A DNA stretch of 64,000 nt from an uncultured Alistipes sp. Its GTDB lineage: Bacteria > Bacteroidota > Bacteroidia > Bacteroidales > Rikenellaceae. The position numbers and the translations under genes were made by a program. The notes under the pieces are model-generated. The model had not been told where the DNA came from and searched no databases. It was given only the letters and a program-made list of their open reading frames with translations. Numbering within the stretch: position 1 is the first letter of the stretch; every line of letters begins with the position of its first letter. The stretch lies in NCBI GenBank assembly GCA_900549685.1, contig UROX01000001.1, positions 1 through 64,000 of the forward strand, given 5' to 3'. Shown piece after piece: positions 6,694-16,740 of this stretch.

Positions 6694-9456
6694 TCAGCAG
6701 ACGATATTGACGATTTTGCCGGGAACGACGATCACTTTCCGGGGCGTTTTGCCATCGAGGTATTTCTCCGTCGTCGGATCGGCCAGTACGGCGGCTTCCA
6801 CATCCTTGGGCGTCAGCGAGGCCGGCAGATTCTTTTTGAAACGGACCTTGCCGTTGAACGAGACGGGGTATTCGACGTTGTCCTCGGCAAGGTATTTCTC
6901 GTCGAATTCCGGGAACCGCGCGTCGCAGACCGAGGTCGTGTGACCCAGCTTCTCCCATATCTCCTCGGCGATGTGGGGGGCGAACGGCGCGATGAGCACG
7001 ACGAGCGGTTCGAGCACGGCCCGTTTGGCGCATTTGGCTCCGCCCAGTTCGTTCAGGCAAATCATAAAGGCGCTCACCGACGTGTTGAACGAGAAGTTCT
7101 CGATGTCTTCGGTCACCTTGCGGATCGTTTTGTGCAGCGTTTTGAGCTCGGCGGGCGAGGGCGTTTCGTCGGTGACGATCAGTTTGCCGTCGCGGTCGAA
7201 GAACAGCCTCCAGAACCGGCGCAGGAATTTATGCACGCCGTCGATGCCGTTGGTGTCCCACGGCTTGCTCTGTTCGAGCGGACCGAGGAACATCTCGTAC
7301 ATGCGCAGCGTATCGGCACCGTAGTCGCGGACGATGTGATCGGGATTGACGACGTTGTACATCGACTTCGACATCTTCTCGACGGCCCAGCCGCAGACGT
7401 ATTTCCCGTCTTCGAGCACGAATTCCGCATCGGCGAATTCGGGTCGCCATTTCCGGAAAGCCTCCGTGTCAAGCACGTCGCCCCGCACGATGTTCACGTC
7501 CACATGGATCTCCTGCGTGTCGTAGCCGTCCTTGAGGCCCAGCGACACGAAGCGGTTGGTGCCCTTGATGCGGTAGACGAAATTCGAGCGCCCCTGGATC
7601 ATGCCCTGGTTGATGAGCTTTTTGAAAGGTTCCGGCTCGCAGACGTACCCCAGGTCGTAGAGGAACATGTTCCAGAAACGGGAATACATCAGGTGGCCGG
7701 TGGCGTGTTCGATGCCGCCGACGTAGAGGTCCACGTTACGCCAGTATTCGTCGGCCTCCTTCGAGACGAGCGCCCGGTCGTTGTGCGGGTCCATGTAGCG
7801 GAGGTAGTAGGCCGACGAACCGGCGAAGCCGGGCATCGTGCTCAGTTCGTACGGATAGCCTTCGGCGGTGTGCCACCCTTCGGCCCGCGCCAACGGAGGT
7901 TCGCCCTCGGCCGTGGGTCCGAAGTTTTCGATCGGAGGCAGCGTGAGCGGCAGCTCGCTCTCGGAGATCGGACAGGCGATGTCGTCCTTATAATAGACCG
8001 GGAACGGCTCGCCCCAGTAGCGCTGGCGGCTGAAGATGGCGTCCCGCAGCCGGTAGTTGATCTTGCGTCGTCCGAAGCCCCGTTTCTCGATTTCGTCGAT
8101 CATGGCAGGAATCGCCTCTTTAACGTCCATGCCGTCGAGGAATTCGGAATTGATCATGCGGCCCTGCTTGGCGTCGTACGATTCTTCCGAGAGGTCGCCA
8201 CCCTCCACGACCGGAACGATCGGCAGATCGAAGTGGCGGGCGAAAGCGTAGTCGCGGCTATCGTGCGCCGGAACGGCCATGATGGCTCCCGTACCGTAGC
8301 CGGCCAGTACGTAGTCGCTGATGTAGATCGGAATCTCGGTTCCGTTGAACGGGTTGATCGCGTAGCCGCCGGTGAACTGTCCGCTCACACGCTTGGTGTC
8401 GGCCATGCGTTCGCGTTCGGAGCGTTTTTTCGTCTCGTCGAGGTAGGCGGCTACGGCTTCGCGGTATTCGTCGGTCGTGATCTTCTCCACCGCCTCGTGT
8501 TCCGGAGCCAGTACCATGAACGTCACGCCGAAGATCGTGTCGGCCCGCGTCGTGAAAACTTCGAGCTTCTCTTCGAGTCCTTTGAGACCGAAGAAAACCT
8601 GCGCTCCCTGACTGCGCCCGATCCAGTTGCGCTGGATTTCCTTGAGCGAGTCGCTCCATTCGAGCGCGTCGAGGCCGTCGAGCATGCGTTGTGCGTAGGC
8701 GGTGACGCGCAACAGCCATTGTTTCATCTTTTTCTGAACGACCGGATAGCCTCCGCGCACCGACAGGCCGTCCTTCACCTCGTCGTTGGCCAGCACCGTG
8801 CCCAGCTCGGCGCACCAGTTCACGAGCGTGTCGGCCCGGAACGCCAGCCGGTAGTTTTGCAGCACGTTCTCTTTTTCGGCTTCGTCCATCGCTTTCCACT
8901 CCTCGGCCGTGAACTCCATCGGTACGGTGCAGGCGGCGTTTACGCCGGCCGTGCCGGAGGTTTCGAACGCGGCGACCAGTTCCTCGACGGGACGTGCCCG
9001 ACGGCTGTCGTTGCAGTAATAGCAGCCGAACATTTTGAGGAACGCCCACTGCGTCCATTTGTAGTATTCCGGATCGCAAGTGCGGATCTGACGGTCCCAG
9101 TCGAAGCTGAAGCCGATCTTGTCGAGCTGCTCGCGGTAGCGGGCGATGTTGTTTTCGGTCGTCACGGCCGGGTGCTGGCCGGTCTGTATGGCGTATTGTT
9201 CGGCGGGCAGTCCGAAGGCGTCGTAGCCCATCGGATGCAGGACATTGAAGCCCCGGAGCCGTTTGTAACGCGAATAGATGTCCGAGGCGATGTAACCCAG
9301 CGGGTGTCCCACATGCAGTCCGGCTCCGGAAGGATAGGGGAACATGTCGAGCACGTAGAATTTGGGGCGGTCGGGGTCGATTTCCACCCGGTAGGTCTTG
9401 TTCTCGGCCCAGCGGTGCTGCCATTTTTTCTCAATTTCTCTGAAATCGTATTCCAT
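6694..9456 (-). CDS. leuS: Leucyl-tRNA synthetase
   Basis: A 920-residue class Ia aminoacyl-tRNA synthetase that charges tRNA-Leu with leucine. The HIGH-type signature is HVGH (residues 48-51, after YPSGAGL), the CP1 editing domain carries TTRADTIFG, and the KMSKS loop is exact at residues 694-698. The C-terminal anticodon-binding domain is present. Length and the many family-wide inserts fit Bacteroidetes LeuS. It begins 6 bases after the dxs stop, so dxs and leuS form one transcript from the promoter near 11380. A GC-rich hairpin at 6637-6667 ends it. Confidence 0.97.
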   Translation of the reverse strand: MEYDFREIEKKWQHRWAENKTYRVEIDPDRPKFYVLDMFPYPSGAGLHVGHPLGYIASDIYSRYKRLRGFNVLHPMGYDAFGLPAEQYAIQTGQHPAVTTENNIARYREQLDKIGFSFDWDRQIRTCDPEYYKWTQWAFLKMFGCYYCNDSRRARPVEELVAAFETSGTAGVNAACTVPMEFTAEEWKAMDEAEKENVLQNYRLAFRADTLVNWCAELGTVLANDEVKDGLSVRGGYPVVQKKMKQWLLRVTAYAQRMLDGLDALEWSDSLKEIQRNWIGRSQGAQVFFGLKGLEEKLEVFTTRADTIFGVTFMVLAPEHEAVEKITTDEYREAVAAYLDETKKRSERERMADTKRVSGQFTGGYAINPFNGTEIPIYISDYVLAGYGTGAIMAVPAHDSRDYAFARHFDLPIVPVVEGGDLSEESYDAKQGRMINSEFLDGMDVKEAIPAMIDEIEKRGFGRRKINYRLRDAIFSRQRYWGEPFPVYYKDDIACPISESELPLTLPPIENFGPTAEGEPPLARAEGWHTAEGYPYELSTMPGFAGSSAYYLRYMDPHNDRALVSKEADEYWRNVDLYVGGIEHATGHLMYSRFWNMFLYDLGYVCEPEPFKKLINQGMIQGRSNFVYRIKGTNRFVSLGLKDGYDTQEIHVDVNIVRGDVLDTEAFRKWRPEFADAEFVLEDGKYVCGWAVEKMSKSMYNVVNPDHIVRDYGADTLRMYEMFLGPLEQSKPWDTNGIDGVHKFLRRFWRLFFDRDGKLIVTDETPSPAELKTLHKTIRKVTEDIENFSFNTSVSAFMICLNELGGAKCAKRAVLEPLVVLIAPFAPHIAEEIWEKLGHTTSVCDARFPEFDEKYLAEDNVEYPVSFNGKVRFKKNLPASLTPKDVEAAVLADPTTEKYLDGKTPRKVIVVPGKIVNIVC

Positions 9457-9462
9457 AGGGTG

Positions 9463-11355
9463 CTATTCTTGTTTGTTTCGTTTGCATTCCATGAGGGCTT
9501 CGTAGATGCCCTGTTCGTCGATGCCGCATATCCGGCGCAACTGGGCCTGCGTGCCGTGTTGCACGAAACGGTCCGGAACGCCGAGCATGTCGATGCGGAC
9601 GGCGTATCCGTGGCGGTTCATGAATTCCAGCACGGCCGATCCCATGCCGCCGCGGACGGTTCCGTCTTCGACGGTTACGATGCGGTCGAACCGCCGTCCC
9701 ACCTCGTGCAGCCGGGCCTCGTCCAGCGGTTTGACGAAACGCAGGTCGATGTGCGCGGCCGAGACGCCGTCGGCATCGGCCCGGCGGACGGCTACCGCCG
9801 CATCGTTGCCCACGGGACCCAGCGTCAGCACGGCCACATCCGTACCTTCGCGGAGCAGACGGCTGCTGCCGACCGGTATTTCTTCGAACGGCCGACGCCA
9901 GTCGGGCGTAACGCCTGCACCCCGCGGATAGCGGATGACGAACGGGCCGCGTCCGAGCGAGGCGGTATACATCAGGTTGCGCAATTCGACCTCGTCCATC
10001 GGCGAAGAGACCGTCAGTCCGGGAACCGAACGCATATAGGCAATGTCGAAGACACCGTGGTGCGTGGGACCGTCCTCGCCCACCAGTCCGGCCCGGTCGA
10101 GGCACATGACCACAGGGAGTCCCTGCAACGCCACGTCGTGAACGACATTGTCGTAGGCCCGCTGCATGAACGACGAGTAGATGTTGCAGAAGGGGATCAT
10201 GCCCGCCGCGGCCAATCCGGCCGAGAACGTTACGGCATGTCCCTCGGCGATGCCCACGTCGAAACAGCGTTCGGGGATGCGCTCCATCATCCGGTTGAGC
10301 GAGCAGCCCGTAGGCATGGCCGGCGTGATGCCGGCTATGCGTTCGTCGGCGAGCGCCAGCTCGAGGATCGTCTCGCCGAAAACGTCCTGATAGAGCGGCG
10401 GGCGGTGTCCGTCTTTGGAGACGATCCGTTCGCCCGTTTCGGGGTTGAACGCTCCGGGGGCGTGCCATATCTGCTGGTGCTCTTCGGCCGGCCGGTATCC
10501 TTTGCCCTTGACGGTCAGCACGTGGAGCAGTTTGGGACCGGGTATCCGCTTCAGATCGCCCAGTACGCGGACCAGCTGCGCGGTGTCGTGTCCATCCACC
10601 GGACCGAAATACCGGAAGCGGAGGCTCTCGAACAGGTTGCTCTGCTGCAGGAGGCCCTGCTTGAGCGCATTGCCCGTTTTCTGGATCAGGCGTCTGAGCC
10701 GGGGGAAGCGTTCGAGCCGGGACCAAGTCTTGGTCTTGAACAGGTTGTAGCCCTTGGACGTCGATATGCTCAACAGATATTCTTTCAGCGCCCCGACGTT
10801 CGGGTCGATGGCCATGCGGTTGTCGTTGAGGATGACCAGCAGGTCGGTGTTGGCCGCTCCGGCGTTGTTGAGTCCCTCGAAGGCGAGGCCTCCGGTCAGC
10901 GCCCCGTCGCCGATGACGGCGACCACCTGCCGTTTCTCTCCGCGCAGGGCCGAGGCCGTGGCAATCCCCAGCGCGGCGGAAATCGACGTCGAGGAGTGCC
11001 CCGTCCCGAAGGCGTCGTAAGGACTTTCGCTCATTTTCGGGAATCCGCTCAGTCCGTCCAGCTTGCGGTTCGTGCAGAAACGGTCGCGGCGGCCGGTGAT
11101 GATCTTGTGCGCATAGGCCTGGTGGCCGACGTCCCAGATCAGTTTGTCTTCGGGCGTGTCGAACACGTAATGCAGCGCGGCGGTCAGCTCCACGACGCCG
11201 AGGCTCGATCCCAGATGGCCGGGATTGGCGGCCAGCTGCGAGACGATGAAACGGCGCAGTTCGTCGCAATAACGGGGAAGCTCCTCCGGCCGGAGCTTGC
11301 GCAAGTCGGCCGGGGAGTCGATGCGGTCGAGGTATTTGTATTCCGTTGCTGCCAT
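9463..11355 (-). CDS. dxs: 1-deoxy-D-xylulose-5-phosphate synthase
   Basis: A 630-residue thiamine-diphosphate enzyme joining pyruvate and glyceraldehyde 3-phosphate in the first step of the MEP isoprenoid pathway. Visible are the N-terminal [13 protein letters not shown] and [11 protein letters not shown], the ThDP/Mg motif GDGALTGG followed by LNDNRMAI, the central [13 protein letters not shown] with its catalytic Glu, and the transketolase-like C-terminal domain ending in [14 protein letters not shown]. The start at 11355 ([10 protein letters not shown]) is chosen because the family begins here and a TACCTTTG element lies about 25 bases upstream. The last gene of the same pathway, ispH, is also in this window. 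Confidence 0.96.
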   Translation of the reverse strand: MAATEYKYLDRIDSPADLRKLRPEELPRYCDELRRFIVSQLAANPGHLGSSLGVVELTAALHYVFDTPEDKLIWDVGHQAYAHKIITGRRDRFCTNRKLDGLSGFPKMSESPYDAFGTGHSSTSISAALGIATASALRGEKRQVVAVIGDGALTGGLAFEGLNNAGAANTDLLVILNDNRMAIDPNVGALKEYLLSISTSKGYNLFKTKTWSRLERFPRLRRLIQKTGNALKQGLLQQSNLFESLRFRYFGPVDGHDTAQLVRVLGDLKRIPGPKLLHVLTVKGKGYRPAEEHQQIWHAPGAFNPETGERIVSKDGHRPPLYQDVFGETILELALADERIAGITPAMPTGCSLNRMMERIPERCFDVGIAEGHAVTFSAGLAAAGMIPFCNIYSSFMQRAYDNVVHDVALQGLPVVMCLDRAGLVGEDGPTHHGVFDIAYMRSVPGLTVSSPMDEVELRNLMYTASLGRGPFVIRYPRGAGVTPDWRRPFEEIPVGSSRLLREGTDVAVLTLGPVGNDAAVAVRRADADGVSAAHIDLRFVKPLDEARLHEVGRRFDRIVTVEDGTVRGGMGSAVLEFMNRHGYAVRIDMLGVPDRFVQHGTQAQLRRICGIDEQGIYEALMECKRNKQE

Positions 11356-11379
11356 TTTTGGATCGCGAAGAATAATCGA

Positions 11380-11387
11380 CAAAGGTA
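11380..11387 (-). promoter_or_regulatory. -7 promoter element for dxs-leuS
   Basis: Reads TACCTTTG on the minus strand, matching TAnnTTTG, with an AT-rich block just upstream and the dxs ATG about 25 bases downstream. No clear TTTG at the ideal spacing. Confidence 0.6.
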
Positions 11388-11458
11388 ATAAAAAAAACAG
11401 ACCCCGGCCGCAACGCACCGTTTTATGGTCTTTTGCGACCCGATTATTCCGTCGCTCG

Positions 11459-11489
11459 TTGCGCGATAACGAATTGTTTCGTATCTTCG
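11459..11489 (+). promoter_or_regulatory. Probable promoter of the OmpA-type lipoprotein gene
   Basis: TTG at 11459-11461, 20 bases, then TATCTTCG at 11482-11489, one base off TAnnTTTG. The ATG is about 92 bases downstream. It lies divergent to the dxs promoter. Confidence 0.5.
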
Positions 11490-11581
11490 TGGCTGATTCG
11501 GGTATTCCGTTCCGCTTCGTCGTGCAACGGAAGTCCCGGGAGGACGAACCCGCACGCGAAGGTGCATAAACGGAAGACCGT

Positions 11582-12436
11582 ATGAAAAAAATCGTTGTTC
11601 TGGCGTTGGTCGTTTGGGTGGCGGCGTCTTGTGTGTCGAACAAGAAATTCAATTCGATGAAGGCCGAGGCGCTCCGTCTGGAGGGCGAACTCAACGCTTC
11701 GAAAGGACGTCTGGACGATCTGGGCGAGCTCAACGACAAGCTGACGGCCGAAAAGATGAGACTGGCCTCCGACACGACCCGGCTCGGCGAAGAGTTACGT
11801 GCCGGGAAGAGACGCTACCAGCAGTTGTTGGCCGACGGTTCGGCCGAATCGGCCCGCATGTTGCGCGAGCTCGAAGACAAGGAGATGGCGCTCAACGACC
11901 GTTCGCGCCGCGTGGCCGAACTCGAGGGCATGCTCAAGAGCCGCGAGGAGGCGATCGACGCCATCCGCCGCAAGGTGACCGACGCGCTGACCGGGTTCGA
12001 GGGCAAGGGACTTTCCATCTCGATCCGCAACGGCAATGTCTATGTGTCGATGGACGACAAGCTGTTGTTCCGTTCGGGCAGTTTCGAGATCGACCCCAAC
12101 GGTGCCCGGGCCGTGCGCGATCTGGCCGGCGTACTGGCTCAGAATCCCGATATCAACGTAATGGTCGAAGGCCACACCGACGATGTGCCCTACCGCTCCA
12201 ACGGACAGCTCAAGGACAATCTCGACCTGAGTGCCAAACGGGCCACGACCGTCGTGCGGCTGCTGCTGGAGAACAAGGATATCGCGCCGAGCCGCATCAT
12301 CGCCGCCGGCCGGGGCGAGTCGCTGCCGGTCGATCCGGGCAAGACGGCCGAGGCGCGGGCCAAAAACCGCCGTACCGAAATCATCCTCACGCCCAAGCTC
12401 GACGAGCTGATGCAGTTGATGGAAAAACAGCAATAA
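11582..12436 (+). CDS. OmpA-family outer-membrane lipoprotein with coiled coil
   Basis: A 284-residue lipoprotein: signal peptide with lipobox AASC (Cys17), a long heptad-rich coiled coil at about residues 25-135, then an OmpA C-terminal peptidoglycan-binding domain at about 145-275. The OmpA signature is clear in [23 protein letters not shown] and [10 protein letters not shown], including the Asp and Arg that bind diaminopimelate. It probably tethers the outer membrane to peptidoglycan across the periplasm. pyrH follows after 17 bases, so it may head a transcript with pyrH and frr, though its own role is structural. Confidence 0.9.
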   Translation: MKKIVVLALVVWVAASCVSNKKFNSMKAEALRLEGELNASKGRLDDLGELNDKLTAEKMRLASDTTRLGEELRAGKRRYQQLLADGSAESARMLRELEDKEMALNDRSRRVAELEGMLKSREEAIDAIRRKVTDALTGFEGKGLSISIRNGNVYVSMDDKLLFRSGSFEIDPNGARAVRDLAGVLAQNPDINVMVEGHTDDVPYRSNGQLKDNLDLSAKRATTVVRLLLENKDIAPSRIIAAGRGESLPVDPGKTAEARAKNRRTEIILTPKLDELMQLMEKQQ

Positions 12437-12453
12437 ACGAATAACCTCGACAT

Positions 12454-13167
12454 ATGGCAATCTACAAACGGGTGTTGTTGAAGCTCAGCGGCGAATCGCT
12501 CATGGGCGCCCAGAAATACGGTCTCTCGACCGACGTTCTTTCCGAATATGCCGCACAGATCGGCGCTGCCGCCTCGGAAGGCGTGCAAATCGCCATCGTC
12601 ATCGGCGGCGGTAACATTTTCCGAGGTCTGAGCGGTGTGGGACGCGGCTTCGACCGCGTCCGGGGCGACCAGATGGGCATGCTGGCCACCGTCATCAACT
12701 CGCTCGCCCTGCAAAGCGCGCTCGAAGCCACGGGAACCCGGGCAAGGGTGCTCACTTCCGTACGCATGGAGCCTGTCGGCGAATTGTACACGAAAGCCCG
12801 GGCGCTGGAACTGCTCGCAGCCGGCGAGGTGGTCATCGTCGCCGGAGGCACCGGCAATCCCTATTTCACGACCGATACGGCCTCGGCCCTGCGCGGTGTG
12901 GAACTCGAGGCCGAAGTGCTGCTCAAGGGTACGCGCGTGGACGGCATCTACACGGCCGATCCCGAGAAGGACCCCTCGGCCGTGAAATTCCCCGAGATCA
13001 CGTTCGACGAGGTTTACGAACGCCGGCTCCGGGTCATGGACCTGACGGCTTTCACCATGTGCAAGGAGAACGATCTGCCCATCGTCGTGTTCGACATGGA
13101 TACGGCCGGTAATTTGCAGAAGGTGCTCGGAGGGGAACCTATCGGGACCGTAGTGAAAAATCGATAA
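12454..13167 (+). CDS. pyrH: UMP kinase
   Basis: A 237-residue hexameric UMP kinase of the amino-acid-kinase fold, phosphorylating UMP to UDP with ATP. Motifs include the N-terminal LLKLSGESL, GGGNIFRG, the Asp-containing DQMGMLATVINSLAL and GGTGNPYFTTDTASALR. Length is typical. It is followed 25 bases later by frr, the usual pyrH-frr order in bacteria, which supports one transcript coupling pyrimidine supply and translation genes. Start is the only in-frame ATG next to the LLKLSGE motif. Confidence 0.97.
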   Translation: MAIYKRVLLKLSGESLMGAQKYGLSTDVLSEYAAQIGAAASEGVQIAIVIGGGNIFRGLSGVGRGFDRVRGDQMGMLATVINSLALQSALEATGTRARVLTSVRMEPVGELYTKARALELLAAGEVVIVAGGTGNPYFTTDTASALRGVELEAEVLLKGTRVDGIYTADPEKDPSAVKFPEITFDEVYERRLRVMDLTAFTMCKENDLPIVVFDMDTAGNLQKVLGGEPIGTVVKNR

Positions 13168-13192
13168 ACGAAATAAAAATAAGAACGAGATT

Positions 13193-13753
13193 ATGATGGA
13201 GCCTAAGGAAATTCTGGATGCCGCCCAAGAGAAAATGGACAAAGTGATCGCCCATTTGGTCGAAGCGTTGGCATCGGTTCGTGCCGGTAAGGCCAGTACC
13301 AACCTGCTCAACGGTGTTATGGTCGATTATTACGGAGCGTCCATGCCCGTGTCGCAGGTCGCCAGCGTGACGGTACCCGATGCACGGACGGTCCTCATTC
13401 AGCCGTGGGAGAAAAACATGATCGCCCCGATCGAGAAAGCCATTCTGGTAGCCAATATCGGACTGACGCCCTCCAACAACGGCGAGCATATCCGGCTGAA
13501 CATTCCGCCTCTGACCGAAGAACGTCGTAAGGAGCTGGTCAAACAGATCAAGGCCGATGCCGAAACGGCCCGAGTAGGGGTACGCAACATCCGTCGCGAT
13601 GCGGTCGAATCCTTCAAGAAGGCCCAGAAAGACGGTATGCCCGAAGACGTGGCCAAGGACGGCGAGGAATCGGCACAGAAACTGACGGATCGATTCAGCA
13701 AGAAGATCGACGAACTGTTCTCCGCCAAGGAGGCCGAGATCATGACCGTATAG
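13193..13753 (+). CDS. frr: Ribosome recycling factor
   Basis: A 186-residue RRF that, with EF-G, splits post-termination ribosomes. Recognisable blocks are LASVRAGKASTNLLNG, TVPDARTVLIQPWEKN, the NIGLTPSNNGEHIRLNIPPLTEER segment and VRNIRRDA. Length matches the family (about 185). Two adjacent ATG codons (13193 and 13196) could serve as start; either gives an intact protein. It lies at the end of the ompA-like/pyrH/frr run and is followed about 210 bases later by a strong terminator. Confidence 0.97.
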   Translation: MMEPKEILDAAQEKMDKVIAHLVEALASVRAGKASTNLLNGVMVDYYGASMPVSQVASVTVPDARTVLIQPWEKNMIAPIEKAILVANIGLTPSNNGEHIRLNIPPLTEERRKELVKQIKADAETARVGVRNIRRDAVESFKKAQKDGMPEDVAKDGEESAQKLTDRFSKKIDELFSAKEAEIMTV

Positions 13754-13961
13754 GATCATCCGGATTTTCGGCCCGTAGCCGCTTGTCGTCTCCGGCGGAC
13801 ATCGGTCCGGCAGGGGCGATTATCGGCTTCGCAATCCTCGCCGGGGAAACGGACTTCGGTCCGGAACGGTCCGAGGATGCAGCTCTTGGGTTCGGATACC
13901 GGTCAGCGGTTTCCGGGAGAACGTCCGGAACGGGGGTGTTCGGATATATACGATTTTATCG

Positions 13962-13995
13962 AAAAGCCCGCTCCTTTTCCCGGAGCGGGCTTTTT
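13962..13995 (+). terminator. Strong terminator after frr
   Basis: A 13-bp stem: AAAA plus GCCCGCTCC paired with GGAGCGGGC plus TTTT, 7-base loop, T-run of five. The A-run on the left side lets it work in both directions. Confidence 0.85.
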
Positions 13996-14231
13996 GTGCG
14001 GTCGCTTTCCTACCCCCGGATTCTTCCGGCACCGTACGGGAGGTCGCCTCTGACAGGAGAAACCTCGCCGACCGAAACCTTTGCCGAAATATCCTCACCT
14101 CTTTTCTTCTGCCCTTGGAAACAGACGGAGAAGGGGCGAGTCCTATAACTTTTCGGCAAGCGGCAAAAGGTCGCCGTGCGGAGAAAAACAGGGCGAAAAG
14201 ATACTTATCGACAGTCGTCGTCGGTCGCATG

Positions 14232-14281
14232 TGTTCGCACACCCGGTTGTCGTCTGCAGACGACAACCGGGTGTGCGAACA
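14232..14281. repeat. Perfect 50-bp palindrome
   Basis: Two 25-base arms complement each other without mismatch and without spacer; the centre is CTGCAG at 14254-14259. The arms include CACCCGG and GTCGTCTG. There is no T-run on either side, so it does not look like an ordinary terminator. It lies in gene-free DNA between frr and the gene at 14576. Confidence 0.9.
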
Positions 14282-14575
14282 GGTTCGAACTCGGAGGCGT
14301 CGGCAGAAACTTCGGATCGTAATCCGGGTGTGGCGTCGGATTCGGCGGATGTCGGTCCCATGAGCGGATTCTTGTACGAGGCAATTGCATATGACAAGAC
14401 CCGATGTTTCGGGACCTATGTCCGGAATCGGTCTCTCTCTCGGTCGAAAGCGGTTACTCGAATCGATTCCGTTTTCGACTCCGGGGGCTGTGATACGAAG
14501 AGCGCGGCGAAGAGCAGACTTTTCGTCTGCGCATCGAGGTCTGTAAATCTTGTTATATAAATAAATCGGATCGAA

Positions 14576-14980
14576 ATGAATGAGGGTTTGGCCGCCCGGA
14601 TCGAACGGGCGAGAACATTGAAAAAGGAAGGTCGTAACTGTTCGCAATGCGTAGCAATGGCATTCGGCGATCTGCTCGGTCTCGAGGCGCACGACATCGC
14701 ACGGCTATCGGTCGGCTTCGGAGGCGGATTGGGCGGACAGCGTCAGGTGTGCGGCACTTTATCCGGCCTGAGTATGGTGCTGGGCGGTTTGCGGTACGGC
14801 GCTCCGGCCGACAAGCAGGCCGTATATGCGGAAATCCGACAGTGTTGTTCGGAATTTTCCGAAATAAACGGCTCCTGCATATGCGAAGAATTGTTGGCGA
14901 TGCGCGACAAGACCTGCATGGCGCGGATCGAGGATGCCGTGACGATTCTCCACCGCCATCTATCCGACGCTGCAGAATGA
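14576..14980 (+). CDS. C_GCAxxG_C_C family redox-type protein
   Basis: A 134-residue cysteine-rich protein. It fits the C_GCAxxG_C_C family: Cys22 and Cys25 in NCSQCV, a glycine-rich centre GFGGGLGGQRQVCGTLSG with Cys59, then Cys90/Cys91 and Cys101/Cys103 toward the C-terminus. Family members are small, probably cytoplasmic, and are thought to bind a metal centre or take part in redox chemistry; no defined reaction is known. In this copy the GCA part of the name motif reads SQCV, a mild variation. It stands alone between two gene-poor stretches, so context gives no clue to its partner. Confidence 0.8.
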   Translation: MNEGLAARIERARTLKKEGRNCSQCVAMAFGDLLGLEAHDIARLSVGFGGGLGGQRQVCGTLSGLSMVLGGLRYGAPADKQAVYAEIRQCCSEFSEINGSCICEELLAMRDKTCMARIEDAVTILHRHLSDAAE

Positions 14981-15788
14981 AAAACCACCAGCCCGGGGAA
15001 GAAGGAGGTGAGAGCGTAGTACGGAGTTCGGTTTCATGGTCCTCGGCGTCCGTTGCACAAGACGACAGTGCGGCAAATCCACGGAAGAGGCGGACGGGTG
15101 AATCGCCGGCGCGACGTCCCGGACGATGATTTCCCTTGCGGCCGACGCGGGCGACAACCTCGAGACAAGGGAAAAACATTTATTCGACAGCGGGCGCACG
15201 GCCGCTTCGTTTTTCAGGAAAATTTCCGAAAAGCCGTCTCGTCGGCCGCCTGTCGGAAGATTGTATATAGGATTATTCCGACGCGGTTATATCCTTATCC
15301 TTTGGGGCCGGCCTTTGGCCGCGGCTTCCGTGCTTTCCGTCTGCGCTTTACGCTCCGTCGAGACGAGATGCCGGTTCATAACACGTTGCAGCAACGAATT
15401 CCCGCGTCGAATCCGAAGAATGTATCGGGAGCTTCGACACATTAAAGATATATAACCGCCGGCTCCGATGTGCCGGAGTCTATCCCCTTCCGACCATTAT
15501 CGTTCGCAGCCACGAACTGCGGTTCGGATCGATTTTCATGTCGGAGCGAAGAGTAGCCCGGAAAGCGGAGACCCGAATCACGGATGTCGGGGCGTGGAGG
15601 TATGCGACTGTGTTCCGGAATTGCCCCGGCTTTTCTTTCGGAGCGAAGGAAACGGGGTGCGGCACGGAACTTGCTCTTTTCCCGGTAGCCCCGGAAGAGA
15701 ATAGGATAGCGATCTATCTTGGTATGTTTCGTGCATATGATTTTGTTATGTTTTTCTTATTCATTGGTGGATGAGGGTTTCCCTGCGG

Positions 15789-15815
15789 AAGCCCGATAAC
15801 TCTTTCCGGGGCTTT
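15789..15815 (+). terminator. Weak T-tailed hairpin
   Basis: AAGCCC near 15790 pairs with GGGCTT before TTTTT; a 6-bp stem with a long loop. It could end a short rightward transcript from around 15725. Confidence 0.35.
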
Positions 15816-15835
15816 TTACGAATCTATCGAATACG

Positions 15836-15873
15836 ACCGCGGCGCCTTTTATCGGAAAAGGCGCCGCGGTTTT
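15836..15873. terminator. Hairpin between gene-poor region and folE end
   Basis: Perfect 15-bp stem (ACCGCGGCGCCTTTT with its complement), 5-base loop ATCGG, followed by TTTCG on the plus strand. It is 43 bases beyond the folE stop (15916), so it probably ends folE transcripts from the right, although the better T-run is on the rightward side. Confidence 0.7.
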
Positions 15874-15915
15874 CGTTTATCCGTCGTTCGGACGATTCCC
15901 CGAAAGAACTTCGCG

Positions 15916-16512
15916 TCAGGAGCGGATCAGATGGATGAATTCCTCGCGCGTCTGCAACTGAGTCAGGAACGCCCCCGTAAAGGCCGAGGTCGTCGTACAG
16001 GAATCCTGTTTTTCGACGCCGCGCATCTGCATGCACATGTGCCGGGCCTCGATGACGACGGCCACGCCCAGCGGATCGAGCGCACTCTGGATGCAGTCGC
16101 GGATCTGGACGGTCAGCCGTTCCTGAACCTGCAACCGGCGGGCGAAAGCCTCGACGACGCGGGCGATTTTCGAGAGTCCCGTGATGTATCCGTTCGGGAT
16201 GTAGGCGACATGCGCCTTGCCGTAAAAAGGCAGCATATGGTGTTCGCACAGCGAATACAGTTCGATGTCCTTGACGATGACCATCTGGCGGTACTCCTCC
16301 CTGAATTTGGCAGAGAGCAGGATCTCGCGCGGGTCCTCGTCGTACCCTTTCGTCAGAAAACACATGGCTTTGGCCACCCGCTCCGGCGTTTTGAGCAGTC
16401 CTTCGCGTGCGGGGTCCTCGCCCAGCAGCTCCAGAATGGATGCATAGTGGCCGGCGAGTTTTCCGAGGGTTTCCTCATCGAAATGTTCCTGTTTGGAATA
16501 ATTCTCATCCAT
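15916..16512 (-). CDS. folE: GTP cyclohydrolase I
   Basis: A 198-residue enzyme that converts GTP to dihydroneopterin triphosphate, the first step toward folate. The zinc ligands of the family are present: Cys89 and His92 in [10 protein letters not shown] and Cys160 in [21 protein letters not shown] and [22 protein letters not shown] are characteristic. The frame stays open upstream, but the start at 16512 (MDENYSKQ) gives the family length. A good promoter lies 190 bases further up (16704-16735), leaving an unusually long leader. Confidence 0.96.
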   Translation of the reverse strand: MDENYSKQEHFDEETLGKLAGHYASILELLGEDPAREGLLKTPERVAKAMCFLTKGYDEDPREILLSAKFREEYRQMVIVKDIELYSLCEHHMLPFYGKAHVAYIPNGYITGLSKIARVVEAFARRLQVQERLTVQIRDCIQSALDPLGVAVVIEARHMCMQMRGVEKQDSCTTTSAFTGAFLTQLQTREEFIHLIRS

Positions 16513-16703
16513 GGCGATCGGTTCTTTTACTGATATGGAGGCGACGATATACATTCGTGCTCCGGCAACCGGAAAGTCCGGTTCCATCGTCGTCTGCCGG
16601 ACATTTCCGGATCGGACCTGTCCGGGCATCCGCCCCGACGGAGCCTGAATGACTTCCCGCAAGGGGCTGGCCGGGGTGCCATCGTATATGATCGCGAATG
16701 CGG
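16513..16703 (-). promoter_or_regulatory. Long folE leader
   Basis: The predicted transcript has roughly 185 bases before the folE ATG. It contains several GC-rich self-complementary blocks, for example TCCGGAAATGTCCGGCAG and CCGGACTTTCCGG. I could not match it to a known riboswitch class, including the tetrahydrofolate class. Confidence 0.35.
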
Positions 16704-16735
16704 CAAAGGTAACACTATCGGGACAGATAACCAAA
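16704..16735 (-). promoter_or_regulatory. folE promoter
   Basis: On the minus strand TTTG (16732-16735), 20 bases, then TACCTTTG (16704-16711): a near-ideal Bacteroidetes promoter. It sits six bases beyond the end of the helicase gene, so folE is transcribed on its own. Confidence 0.75.
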
Positions 16736-16740
16736 AAGAG

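Larger units (their letters stand above)
13754..14575. other. Gene-free stretch with terminator and large palindrome
   Basis: About 820 bases after frr. It holds a T-tailed terminator (13962-13995) and a perfect 50-bp palindrome (14232-14281). The remainder has no recognisable gene or RNA. Just before 14576 the DNA becomes AT-rich (TTATATAAATAAAT), a plausible promoter region for the next gene, without an exact TAnnTTTG. Confidence 0.55.
14981..15915. other. Gene-poor stretch with a possible small transcript and hairpins
   Basis: About 930 bases. Most is GC-rich with no recognisable gene. The segment 15700-15780 is clearly AT-richer and contains a -7-like TATCTTGG (15715-15722) and a 16-codon frame at 15724-15774. 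A short hairpin with T-run (15789-15815) follows. A perfect 15-bp hairpin sits at 15836-15870. Confidence 0.5.

Noticed and set aside
6676..11388. A 1570-codon open frame on the plus strand opposite leuS and dxs
   Set aside because: It lies antisense to two unmistakable genes, and has the repetitive V/E/R/H/D composition typical of antisense frames in GC-rich DNA; no family resemblance.
14278..14295. T-loop-like GGTTCGAACTC suggesting a tRNA
   Set aside because: No acceptor, D or anticodon stem can be built around it; part of it belongs to the 50-bp palindrome.
16513..16703. Tetrahydrofolate riboswitch before folE
   Set aside because: The conserved core of the class could not be found; kept only as an unclassified leader.
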